The notes beneath the pieces were generated by a model, which ran no database searches, was not told the origin of the DNA, and was given only the letters and a program-made list of their open reading frames with translations. From Methylophilaceae bacterium (GTDB taxonomy: Bacteria; Pseudomonadota; Gammaproteobacteria; Burkholderiales; Methylophilaceae), in the NCBI GenBank assembly GCA_017880825.1, contig JADGRN010000014.1, positions 1 through 16,227 of the forward strand: DNA of 16,227 bases. The letters are read 5' to 3'. Of the stretch, positions 7,575 to 14,113 are shown one piece after another. Position 1 is the stretch's first letter; the number at the start of each line of letters is the position of its first letter. Made by a program: the position numbers and the translations under genes.

Positions 7575-8147
7575 TTATTCATTAGCAGGTTTTTCAGTCC
7601 CGGACGGAACATCTGCTGCGGAAGATTTTTTCTTGGGCTGAATCACCGCACGTACGCGACCACTTGGAGTAGTGCCGCTGCTGGCAGTTTTTGAGTCACC
7701 GCCGAGGACCTCGGCATATTCGGCATTGGCGTCGTACATAATATAGTCGCCATGCACGATATCGTCACCTTTGCTTACCCAAGCCTTGGTGTAAAGCTGC
7801 ACTTTATCCACCCGCCCATTGTATTCAATGCGTTGTGCGCTGCCCTTCATATATTCATCTTTGCCATCTTGCTTTTGCTTGAATGTGGTTGGGTTGCCGG
7901 TGGAAGTGCTATGCTGGAAGCCTTGTACATCCTCGTGCACCACCAGTTTATCGGCATGGATCTCTAACGTACCTTGAGTGAGGATCACATTGCCGGTGTA
8001 GATGCTGATCTTCTTGGCGTCGTCCTTGGTTAAGGTGTCGGACTCAATATTAATAGGTTTGTCGCGATCGGCCTTTTCAGCAAAAGCGGCGCAGGGTAGC
8101 AGTAGCAGCAAATAAAGTAGCAGACTAGGGCGATACAGTTTGCTCAT
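7575..8147 (-). CDS. lptA: Lipopolysaccharide transport periplasmic protein LptA
   Basis: A 190-residue periplasmic protein that forms the beta-jellyroll bridge carrying LPS from LptC to the outer membrane. A signal peptide is clear (hydrophobic run of about residues 8-18 and cleavage after AAFA, residue 23). The mature N-terminus reads EKADRDKPINIESDTLTKDD, followed by the OstA/LptA fold segments SIYTGNVILTQGTLEIHADKL and RIEYNGRVDKVQLYTKAWVS. The start is ATG at 8147, with GGAG 5 nt upstream. The open frame continues 58 codons further upstream, but that part lacks family similarity. The start lies inside the end of lptC (23 bp overlap). The C-terminal tail (about 155-190) is lysine/serine/proline-rich and low in complexity. 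Confidence 0.94.
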   Translation of the reverse strand: MSKLYRPSLLLYLLLLLPCAAFAEKADRDKPINIESDTLTKDDAKKISIYTGNVILTQGTLEIHADKLVVHEDVQGFQHSTSTGNPTTFKQKQDGKDEYMKGSAQRIEYNGRVDKVQLYTKAWVSKGDDIVHGDYIMYDANAEYAEVLGGDSKTASSGTTPSGRVRAVIQPKKKSSAADVPSGTEKPANE

Positions 8148-8943
8148 AATGTCTCCGAATTCGGGTTTGGTTCTTGTTAGGGGAGGGTTGGCGCTGTTTG
8201 TTTGTTGCGGCACTTTTTGTCTGTGCTGTCTCGCGCTTGTCGGTTGTTGCTTTTGTAATTGTGGTTTGTTTGGTACGAGTGTTTGCTGCACGTGAACGAT
8301 CACCAGCCACCAACCTGGCATTTTGCTTTGCTTGATTCGTATTTACGCTCACTTTTGACTGCCCGCGTTCGACTGGCCGCTCATAATGCACGCGCACTTT
8401 ACTCAATAACTTCAGGGTACGCTCTTTTTTGTTATATATCATGCCAGTACCGTATATGACGGTTTTTGGTGCCTGTGTGATAACGACCGGTCTGTCGGTG
8501 GTTGCCAGATCATCATCAGGGATTAGATGAAGATACTCGGTCAACACCGTCATTTCACCTCTACCCTCGAATGCCTGACGCACTACTTTCACATTATCCA
8601 TGATATAGACGTTATCGCCATTGCTTGATACAAATCCGCGCTGCCCCTGAATCTGGGTATAGGGTTTGCCTACCGTATACTGGGTAAAGCGTGGCCGTTG
8701 CAACTGGGTACTGTCATCATCCGGATAATGTATCATCTCAGTGGCGGAGAGTACCCAGCGCAGATTGCCATCGGCATCAGTCTTGGTGGTCGAAAAATTG
8801 TTCAATTTATAGTCCGGGTCATGCCGACTGCTGCCATCGCGCTTAGCCTGCGGCGCTTGTACGTTGCGGTCTATCCAAATGGTAATCAATGCCATCAGGG
8901 CAAGCAGTGCCAATGGAAACCAGATCGTGTGACGGCCATGCAT
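8125..8943 (-). CDS. lptC: LPS export protein LptC with long basic C-terminal tail
   Basis: A 272-residue single-pass inner-membrane protein that hands LPS from LptB2FG to LptA. The membrane anchor is at about residues 7-24 (IWFPLALLALMALITIWI). The periplasmic LptC domain runs from YKLNNFSTTKTDADG (45-59) through the TVIYGTGMIYN and LKLLSKVRVHYERP segments to about residue 190. LptC proteins usually end near there, at about 190-200 residues. Here 83 more residues follow, rich in K, R, T, N and Q (10 R and 8 K against 5 D/E), with no recognisable domain. Their DNA is A/C-rich on the coding strand and reads through the lptA ribosome binding site and the first 23 bases of lptA. The start at 8943 lies 7 bp after kdsC. 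Confidence 0.93.
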   Translation of the reverse strand: MHGRHTIWFPLALLALMALITIWIDRNVQAPQAKRDGSSRHDPDYKLNNFSTTKTDADGNLRWVLSATEMIHYPDDDSTQLQRPRFTQYTVGKPYTQIQGQRGFVSSNGDNVYIMDNVKVVRQAFEGRGEMTVLTEYLHLIPDDDLATTDRPVVITQAPKTVIYGTGMIYNKKERTLKLLSKVRVHYERPVERGQSKVSVNTNQAKQNARLVAGDRSRAANTRTKQTTITKATTDKRETAQTKSAATNKQRQPSPNKNQTRIRRHYEQTVSP

Positions 8944-8950
8944 TCAGCGT

Positions 8951-9475
8951 CTATTTCAAAAATCGCGCCATCTGCGCGTCATAAGTCCCCTGCGCCTGCA
9001 TGATCAGCTCCACCACCTCACGTATCGCGCCGCGTCCGCCTTCGCGCGTGGTGACATAGTGCGCATGCTGCTTGACCAGCGGGGGGGCGGCCGGTACCGT
9101 CAGGGACAAACCACTGCGCCGCATCGGTGGTAAATCTAAGACATCATCACCCATGAAAGCGCATTGAGAAAGTTCCAGCCCAAGTTTTTGCGCCAGGTGC
9201 TCCAGAGCCTCCAGTTTGTCCTCGACCCCCTGATAAAAATGCGCGACGCCTGTATTTTCGGCGCGCTTAACCACCACATTGGAGGTGCGTCCGGTAATGA
9301 TAGCCATTTCCACGCCGCTGGATTTAAGCATTTTCATGCCGAGGCCGTCGTGTGAATTGAAAGCTTTATATTCCTGGCCGTCGTCACACAAATACAGGCT
9401 GCCATCGGTCATCACGCCATCCACATCAAACACAATAAGTTTGATATTTTTGGCGCGATCTCCTACTTGAATCAT
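8951..9475 (-). CDS. kdsC: 3-deoxy-D-manno-octulosonate 8-phosphate phosphatase KdsC
   Basis: A 174-residue HAD-family phosphatase that removes phosphate from Kdo-8-phosphate, giving Kdo for the LPS inner core. The catalytic motif is FDVDGVMTDG (16-25), with nucleophile D17 and acid/base D19. Motif II is IITGR (about 59-63), motif III includes K87 in GVEDKLEAL, and motif IV is MGDDVLDLPPM (about 108-118). The C-terminal GGRGAIREVVELIM is typical of KdsC. Length matches the compact tetrameric C0-type family. It starts 2 bp after the kdsD stop, with AAAGGTAG about 9 nt upstream, and ends 7 bp before lptC, so Kdo synthesis and LPS export are read together. Confidence 0.96.
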   Translation of the reverse strand: MIQVGDRAKNIKLIVFDVDGVMTDGSLYLCDDGQEYKAFNSHDGLGMKMLKSSGVEMAIITGRTSNVVVKRAENTGVAHFYQGVEDKLEALEHLAQKLGLELSQCAFMGDDVLDLPPMRRSGLSLTVPAAPPLVKQHAHYVTTREGGRGAIREVVELIMQAQGTYDAQMARFLK

Positions 9476-9477
9476 GT

Positions 9478-10476
9478 TTAAACTACCTTTGCGTTGAGTA
9501 GATCGTGCATATTCAGTGCGCCGACCAGTTTGCCTTGCTGATCAATGACCAGCAAGCCGTTAATTTTGTGATGGTCCATCAACTCCACCGCTTCTACTGC
9601 CAATTGGTTTAGGCCAATATGCAGGGGCTTGGCATGCATGACATCGCGCATCGCGGTGTTCATGACATTGATGCCGCTTTCGAAAGCGCGGCGCAAATCA
9701 CCGTCGGTAAAAATGCCGACAGGCTTGCCTGCGCTGTCGACGATGGCTGCCATACCCAGGCCCTTGCGCGACATTTCCAGCAAGCCGACCGATAGCAAGG
9801 CATCTTCAGCGACACTGGGAATAGCGTCACCCTGGCGCATCACATCGCGTACATGCACCAGCAGGCGACGTCCCAGGTTGCCGCCGGGGTGGGCGCGGGC
9901 AAAATCTTCAGCGGAAAAACCACGCTGGTCGAGCAAAGTCAGCGCCAATGCATCGCCCAAAGCCAGTGCGGCTGTGGTGCTGGCTGTGGGTGCCAGCCCA
10001 AGCGGGCAGGCTTCTTGCGAGACGTGGGTGTCCAAATATATATCAGAGGCTTTGGCTAGCGTGGATTGCGGGTTGCCAGTCATGCTGATGAGTTTAGCGC
10101 CTATGCGTTTTAACAGCGGAAGTATGGCCAGCAATTCGCCGGTCTCACCGGAGTTCGACAGCGCGATTACCACGTCCTGCTCGGTAATCATGCCGAGGTC
10201 GCCATGGCTAGCCTCTGCCGGGTGTACGAAAAAGGCCGGAGTGCCGGTGCTGGATAATGTAGACGCGATTTTACGGCCCACATGGCCGGATTTGCCCATG
10301 CCACTCACCACAACCCGCCCTCGACACTGTAAAATAAGAGCTATCGCGCGTGAAAAACTTTCGTCCAGACGATGTGCCAGCGCTTCAATTGCACGCGCCT
10401 CGATGAGCATCACCTCTCGAGCTAGTTCCAGCGGTTGTGTTGAAACATCAGTTTTTTGTAATTTGGACATGCTCAT
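9478..10476 (-). CDS. kdsD: Arabinose-5-phosphate isomerase KdsD (KpsF/GutQ family)
   Basis: A 332-residue cytosolic isomerase that turns ribulose-5-phosphate into arabinose-5-phosphate, the first committed step to Kdo. The N-terminal SIS domain has GRVVVSGMGKSGHVGRKIA and the TGTPAFFVHPAEASHGDLGM segment (about 50-100), then ALSNSGETGELL. Two CBS domains follow (VRDVMRQ onwards and MRDVMHAKPLHIGL onwards to the end). The start chosen is ATG at 10476 (MSMSKLQ); ATG at 10470 is equally possible, and neither has a Shine-Dalgarno. An upstream GTG at 10545 would add 23 residues that look non-native. A TATACT sequence ends 7 bp before the ATG, so a very short or leaderless message is possible. It is the first gene of the minus-strand block. 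Confidence 0.94.
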   Translation of the reverse strand: MSMSKLQKTDVSTQPLELAREVMLIEARAIEALAHRLDESFSRAIALILQCRGRVVVSGMGKSGHVGRKIASTLSSTGTPAFFVHPAEASHGDLGMITEQDVVIALSNSGETGELLAILPLLKRIGAKLISMTGNPQSTLAKASDIYLDTHVSQEACPLGLAPTASTTAALALGDALALTLLDQRGFSAEDFARAHPGGNLGRRLLVHVRDVMRQGDAIPSVAEDALLSVGLLEMSRKGLGMAAIVDSAGKPVGIFTDGDLRRAFESGINVMNTAMRDVMHAKPLHIGLNQLAVEAVELMDHHKINGLLVIDQQGKLVGALNMHDLLNAKVV

Positions 10477-10483
10477 GACATCA

Positions 10484-10489
10484 AGTATA
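10484..10489 (-). promoter_or_regulatory. Possible -10 box for kdsD
   Basis: TATACT on the minus strand matches the sigma-70 -10 consensus at 5 of 6 bases. The hexamer 17 bp upstream (TTTATT) matches the -35 consensus at only three bases, and no extended -10 is present. A start of transcription about 7 bp downstream would fall at the chosen kdsD ATG and give a leaderless message. It is the only promoter-like sequence found between kdsD and the inserted element. Confidence 0.3.
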
Positions 10490-10540
10490 AAAGGGAATGC
10501 CCTGCGAATAAAGGACGTAAAAGCAAATAACGCTGTTTCA

Positions 10541-10554
10541 GGCACAAATTTTGC
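10541..10554 (+). promoter_or_regulatory. Sigma-54-type -24/-12 promoter sequence facing the antiporter gene
   Basis: GGCAC, five bases, TTGC, with GG and GC exactly 10 nt apart, as in the sigma-54 consensus TGGCAC-N5-TTGC; only the leading T is an A here. It lies in the native part of the divergent intergenic region and points right. Transcription would start near 10566. If the 501-bp element and one copy of its target site are removed, the antiporter ATG lies about 14 bp after that point. The site is also nearly palindromic (10541-10555), so an operator is an alternative; the reverse orientation fits sigma-54 less well. An activator site was not identified. Confidence 0.5.
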
Positions 10555-10575
10555 CTAGGCGATGAATGCTCAAAC

Positions 10576-10579
10576 CTAA
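10576..10579. repeat. Left target site of the inserted element (CTAA)
   Basis: CTAA directly before the left terminal repeat; the right end is followed by CTAG at 11081-11084. Both fit the YTAR target preferred by the IS5 group, which duplicates 4 bp. They differ in the last base, so either one copy has mutated or the similarity is chance. Confidence 0.45.
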
Positions 10580-10598
10580 GGAACCTCTGATTAAGTCC
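10580..10598 (+). repeat. Left terminal inverted repeat of the element
   Basis: GGAACCTCTGATTAAGTCC. Its reverse complement matches 11062-11080 at 18 of 19 positions, the difference being the fourth base (A here, G in the partner). It is the outermost element sequence, directly next to CTAA. Confidence 0.8.
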
Positions 10599-10658
10599 GC
10601 CATGAGCCGCGTTGCTATTAGAAAAGAGATGATTGCAAGACGCACGACGCCGGTCGTA

Positions 10659-10712
10659 GTGGCGCACGGACTTGTTACTGGCGCAGCCAGCCGTTTGCGG
10701 GAAGTGCGCCAC
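10659..10712. repeat. Internal stem-loop, copy A
   Basis: Outer arms GTGGCGCAC (10659-10667) and GTGCGCCAC (10704-10712) pair perfectly over 9 bp. The enclosed segment holds GTTACTGGCG (10674-10683) and TTGCGGG (10695-10701), as in copy B. It also has an inner hairpin with CTGGC (10678-10682) paired to GCCAG (10686-10690). Over 28 positions from GTTACTGGCG to TTGCGGG the two copies agree at 24. Confidence 0.6.
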
Positions 10713-10877
10713 AGCCACCTCTCCCGCACCTGCGCTACGCGATACCGGGTCGAGGCGGCTACTCTACGAAGCCAAGGTGTGCAACAACGCAAGCGCCCAT
10801 TTGCGATGCAACCCTTCGGGACAGTAGCTTTGCGGGCGGTTTGCGGCGTCAGACTTCTGGTTAAGGGAATGGGTATA

Positions 10878-10927
10878 TGGGCGCGGGCACGTTACTGGCG
10901 GAATCAGCCGATTGCGGGGAGCGCCCA
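10878..10927. repeat. Internal stem-loop, copy B
   Basis: Outer arms TGGGCGC (10878-10884) and GCGCCCA (10921-10927) pair perfectly over 7 bp. GTTACTGGCG (10891-10900) and TTGCGGG (10912-10918) keep the 21-nt spacing of copy A. The outer stems of the two copies differ in sequence but both stay fully paired, which is the pattern expected if the structure is under selection. Confidence 0.6.
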
Positions 10928-10959
10928 ATTGAGCTGCAACCGGGGTCGCTACCAGAGAC

Positions 10960-10993
10960 GAGGCATGCTGCCTCACCACCGGAGCCTACTCCG
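10960..10993. repeat. Two tight hairpins in the right half of the element
   Basis: GAGGCA-TGC-TGCCTC at 10960-10974 has a 6-bp stem and 3-nt loop. CGGAG-CCTA-CTCCG at 10980-10993 has a 5-bp stem and 4-nt loop. Neither is followed by a T run in either direction, so they do not look like intrinsic terminators. Confidence 0.5.
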
Positions 10994-11061
10994 CCCTGTT
11001 GCGGCTCACTTCGAAGCCTTCCTGGCATCCCATCCCGCAAAGCCGCTGTCGCGTCCATGTG

Positions 11062-11080
11062 GGACTTAATCAGAGGCTCC
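11062..11080 (-). repeat. Right terminal inverted repeat of the element
   Basis: Read on the minus strand it is GGAGCCTCTGATTAAGTCC, differing from the left repeat only at the fourth base. On the plus strand it ends CAGAGGCTCC, and the AGAGG within it stands 8 nt before the antiporter start codon. Confidence 0.8.
11072..11076 (+). promoter_or_regulatory. Shine-Dalgarno-like AGAGG supplied by the terminal repeat
   Basis: AGAGG lies 8 nt before the antiporter ATG at 11085 and is part of the right terminal repeat. The native sequence left of the insertion ends in CAAACCTAA and has no purine-rich ribosome binding site close to where the ATG would have been. The element therefore seems to provide the ribosome binding site used now. 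Confidence 0.45.
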
Positions 11081-11084
11081 CTAG

Positions 11085-13058
11085 ATGCCCGATACTTTAC
11101 CTGTCGTTTTAATTCTCCTGACCAGCGCAGTATTGGCTGTGGCATTGTTTCGCGCACTACGCCTACCGGCCATGCTGGCCTATTTTCTGGTGGGTCTGGC
11201 GCTTGGGCCGCACACCTTCGGCATCCTGCCGGATAGTGAGACCAACCGCGAGCTGGCGCAATTCGGTGTCGTCTTTTTAATGTTCAGCATCGGCCTCGAA
11301 TTCAGCCTGCCGCAGCTTTATGCCATGCGCCGCATCGTGCTTGGTCTGGGCGGTGCGCAGGTGGCAATTACCATGATCATCGTCATGGCGGTTTGTCTGC
11401 TGATAGGGACGCATTGGCAAGCCGCCTTTGTGATTGGCGCAGCATTGGCGATGTCATCGACGGCGATTGTTTCCAAAATGTTGGCGGAACGCCTGGAACT
11501 CAACTCACGTCATGGCCGTCTCGCCATCGGTGTGCTGCTGTTTCAGGATATCGCTGTAGTGCCCATGCTGGTGCTGATTCCTGCGCTGGCGACAGATACT
11601 GGTAATTTAGTGAATATGCTTGGCATCTCCCTGCTCAAGGCGGCGGTGATGCTGATGATTCTGTTTGCCTTCGGCAAGTCCGTGGTGACTCCCTGGTTCA
11701 GTCTGGTGGCGCGCCAGCGTTCCCGGGAATTAATTGTGATGAACGTGCTGATGGTGACGCTGATGCTGGCATTCGCGACTAAAGCCGCTGGGCTTTCCTA
11801 CGCGCTGGGCGCTTTTATAGCCGGCATGCTGATTTCCGAAACGCGTTATCGCTATCAGGTGGAATCAGACATCGCACCGTTCCGTGACATCCTGCTGGGT
11901 CTGTTTTTCGTCACCGTTGGCATGTTGCTGAATTTAAAGGAACTTGCCAGCAATGTGCTACTGGTTTTGGGCTTGGTGCTGGTGTTTGTGCTGATCAAAG
12001 GTACATTGGTGGCCCTGCTGAGCCGGGCTTTCAAGGTAGAGCCCGGCGTGGCAATCCGCGTTGGTATGACGTTGGCGCAAGCCGGTGAATTCAGTTTCGT
12101 CATTCTGGCGCTGGGCGCCGAGCGGGGTTTGCTCAGCGGACAGGCGCTACAAGTGGTACTGGCGGCTTCACTTTTATCCATGGTGCTGGCGCCATTCATT
12201 ATCCAGCGGAGTGAATCTGTTGCAGCGCGTTTTGCGCGTAGCTACGGCCATAATCGCCGCAAGCAATTAAGAGACATCGAGGACGTAAGCAGGCAGCTCA
12301 CTGACCATGTGATTATTTGCGGTTATGGCCGTAGCGGGCAGTATCTGGGACGTTTTTTGAACGAGGAGCATATCCCGTTTATCGCACTGGATATCGACCC
12401 CTCGCGCGTGCAGGAAGCGGCAGCAGCAGGGGAGCATGTGATGTATGGTGATGCCGGGCGGCGTGTAGTATTGGAGGCGGCGGGCGGAGCGCGCGCCAAG
12501 GCGCTGATCATCAGTTACCACGACGTGCCTTCGGCCATGAAAATCCTGCATGTGGTGCAGGACAATTACCCGCAACTTCCGGTCATCGTGCGCACTATAG
12601 ACGATACCCATATGGAAGCCTTCCGCGAGGCGGGTGCGACAGAAGTGGTGCCGGAAGCGCTGGAGGGCAGCCTGATGCTGGCCTCTCACGCATTGATGCT
12701 GCTGGGAGTGCCGCTCAATCGCGTGGTCAAGCGCATCAGATTGTTTCGTGAAGAACGCTACAAGCTGTTCCGAGGATTCTTCCACGGCGCTACCGATGCC
12801 CAGCGTGAGGCCAGCGACAAGCACCAGCCACGCATGCACTCGATGGTACTCACCGCATCGGCCTATGCAATAGGTAAGCGTGTTATGGATATCGGTCTAC
12901 AGTCTCATGGAGTTGAGGTCAAATCCATTCGCAGGCAAAATCACAAAGGCATAGAGCCCACCTCCGACGAGCGGCTTGCCGAAGGTGATGTGCTGGTGTT
13001 GCTGGGCACGCCGGAGGATTTGCTCGGCGCAGAAAAAGTATTGCTGACTGGGCGATGA
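11085..13058 (+). CDS. Kef/YbaL-type monovalent cation:proton antiporter (CPA2 family)
   Basis: A 657-residue inner-membrane protein. Residues about 1-380 form the CPA2 sodium/hydrogen exchanger domain, a dozen or so hydrophobic segments that begin at PVVLILLTSAVLAVALF and include the family stretches GVVFLMFSIGLEFSLPQL and LTLAQAGEFSFVILALGAERGLL. Residues about 403-520 are an RCK/TrkA-N domain with nucleotide-binding GYGRSG (413-418) and an acidic residue in IALDID. A TrkA-C domain covers about 570-655. The family exchanges K+ or Na+ for H+; whether this one is glutathione-gated like KefB/KefC cannot be told. The start is set by homology (MPDTLPVVLILL). It lies only 4 bp after the inserted element. 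Its stop overlaps thiO as ATGA. Confidence 0.93.
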   Translation: MPDTLPVVLILLTSAVLAVALFRALRLPAMLAYFLVGLALGPHTFGILPDSETNRELAQFGVVFLMFSIGLEFSLPQLYAMRRIVLGLGGAQVAITMIIVMAVCLLIGTHWQAAFVIGAALAMSSTAIVSKMLAERLELNSRHGRLAIGVLLFQDIAVVPMLVLIPALATDTGNLVNMLGISLLKAAVMLMILFAFGKSVVTPWFSLVARQRSRELIVMNVLMVTLMLAFATKAAGLSYALGAFIAGMLISETRYRYQVESDIAPFRDILLGLFFVTVGMLLNLKELASNVLLVLGLVLVFVLIKGTLVALLSRAFKVEPGVAIRVGMTLAQAGEFSFVILALGAERGLLSGQALQVVLAASLLSMVLAPFIIQRSESVAARFARSYGHNRRKQLRDIEDVSRQLTDHVIICGYGRSGQYLGRFLNEEHIPFIALDIDPSRVQEAAAAGEHVMYGDAGRRVVLEAAGGARAKALIISYHDVPSAMKILHVVQDNYPQLPVIVRTIDDTHMEAFREAGATEVVPEALEGSLMLASHALMLLGVPLNRVVKRIRLFREERYKLFRGFFHGATDAQREASDKHQPRMHSMVLTASAYAIGKRVMDIGLQSHGVEVKSIRRQNHKGIEPTSDERLAEGDVLVLLGTPEDLLGAEKVLLTGR

Positions 13059-14113
13059 GTATGAGCAAACATGTATTAGTCGTCGGCGGTGGCGTTGTCG
13101 GCTGTCTCTCCGCCATGGTGCTTGCCGAGCGTGGCTGGCGTGTCAGTTTGATCGATCAAGGTATGCTGGGTGGTGAAGCGTCCTGGGCCGGCGGCGGTAT
13201 CCTATTCCCTCTGCTACCGTGGAACTATACCGAGCCAGTCAATCAGCTCGCCTTGGCCGGTGCAAGCCTATATCCCATGCTGTGCGAGCAGCTGCTGGCA
13301 ATTACCGGCATCGACCCGCAATACCAGGCCTGTGGTATGCGCATCATGCCAAATTATGGTGGTGAGGCCGCGCTGCAATGGTGTCAGGCACATGGCATTG
13401 CCGCTGAAAAAAAGATAGAAAAGCAGGTAGAAAGCCTATGGCTGCCGCAGGTGGCACAGGTGCGGAATCCGCGCCTGATGCAGGCGCTGCACGCCTTTCT
13501 GCTGGCGCGCGGGGTGCAAATTTTCGAGAATGTCGCGCTGGCCCCGCTGCAGGCAGAGGAAGGGCGCTTGACTGCATGGCCCAGCATCGGCGGCCTGCGC
13601 TTTGAAGCGGATGCTTTCATACTGACGGCTGGTGCCTGGAGCCGTAACCTGTTGGGCGCACAGGCCCTGTATCTTCAGGTTAAGCCCATGCGCGGCCAGA
13701 TGCTGCTTTACAAGCTTGAACCAGGCGTCTTGCCCAACATGATTTATCACGAAGATTTTTACCTCATCCCGCGCCGCGACGGACATATTATCGCAGGCAG
13801 CACAGTGGAAGATGTGGGTTTCGATAAGTCCACCACGCAGGAAGCGGCTGCCCATCTGGCGGCCAAGGCAGCAAACCTGCTGCCGCAACTGGCGCGTGCC
13901 CCGGTCATCCGGCACTGGAGCGGCCTGCGCCCCGGTTCTCCGGACAACATACCAGTCATCGCACGCCATCCGCGATTTGACAATCTTTATCTCAACACCG
14001 GACATTTCCGCTACGGTGTCACCATGGCGCCAAGCAGCGCAGACATGCTCGCAGCTTTGATGAGTGATGAAACGCCGTCACTAGATGCCGCCGCTTACGC
14101 TTTCCCTGATTAG
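13055..14113 (+). CDS. thiO: FAD-dependent glycine oxidase ThiO
   Basis: A 352-residue flavoprotein of the D-amino-acid oxidase family. The N-terminal FAD-binding fold is [14 protein letters not shown] (7-20), with the GxGxxG glycines at 11, 13 and 16. The ThiO-like motif [17 protein letters not shown] follows (about 42-58). Near the C-terminus are [20 protein letters not shown] and [18 protein letters not shown], which close the FAD site. ThiO oxidises glycine to iminoglycine for the thiazole part of thiamine. No other thiamine gene is in the window, so the substrate assignment rests on family resemblance. The ATG at 13055 overlaps the antiporter stop (ATGA); MSK at 13061 is an alternative start. 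It ends tail to tail with moaC, sharing 4 bp. Confidence 0.88.
   Translation: MSMSKHVLVVGGGVVGCLSAMVLAERGWRVSLIDQGMLGGEASWAGGGILFPLLPWNYTEPVNQLALAGASLYPMLCEQLLAITGIDPQYQACGMRIMPNYGGEAALQWCQAHGIAAEKKIEKQVESLWLPQVAQVRNPRLMQALHAFLLARGVQIFENVALAPLQAEEGRLTAWPSIGGLRFEADAFILTAGAWSRNLLGAQALYLQVKPMRGQMLLYKLEPGVLPNMIYHEDFYLIPRRDGHIIAGSTVEDVGFDKSTTQEAAAHLAAKAANLLPQLARAPVIRHWSGLRPGSPDNIPVIARHPRFDNLYLNTGHFRYGVTMAPSSADMLAALMSDETPSLDAAAYAFPD

Larger units (their letters stand above)
10580..11080. mobile_element. 501-bp MITE-like non-autonomous insertion element
   Basis: Bounded by 19-bp terminal inverted repeats with one mismatch (10580-10598 and 11062-11080). The pairing resumes imperfectly a little further inward around CATG and CGCG. 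The flanks CTAA and CTAG fit a 4-bp YTAR target duplication, as made by IS5-group transposases. No transposase gene is inside. A 167-codon open frame crosses it, but it runs through both terminal repeats and its product is arginine-rich without a recognisable domain. The interior is rich in hairpins and has two diverged copies of a stem-loop about 217 bp apart. It interrupts the kdsD/antiporter intergenic region 4 bp before the antiporter start codon. The family assignment is inference. Confidence 0.7.

Noticed and set aside
8148..8321. A 58-codon N-terminal extension of lptA.
   Set aside because: It would bury the clear signal peptide that begins at 8147, and a good GGAG ribosome binding site directly precedes that ATG.
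9629..10558. A 309-codon open reading frame on the plus strand opposite kdsD.
   Set aside because: It mirrors the well-supported kdsD gene in the antisense direction, its product is serine/alanine-rich without a domain, and no ribosome binding site is present.
10659..10927. The two internal stem-loops as integron attC sites.
   Set aside because: The GTT-containing segment GTTACTG does not fit the GTTRRRY core, no matching RYYYAAC partner pairs with it, and no integrase or cassette genes are near.
10960..10993. The two tight hairpins as intrinsic terminators.
   Set aside because: Neither stem is followed by a T-rich run on either strand.
10566..11069. A 167-codon open reading frame on the plus strand across the kdsD/antiporter intergenic region.
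   Set aside because: It starts just outside the inserted element, runs through both terminal repeats, has no ribosome binding site and gives an arginine-rich product with no recognisable domain. GC-rich repeat DNA often leaves such frames open.
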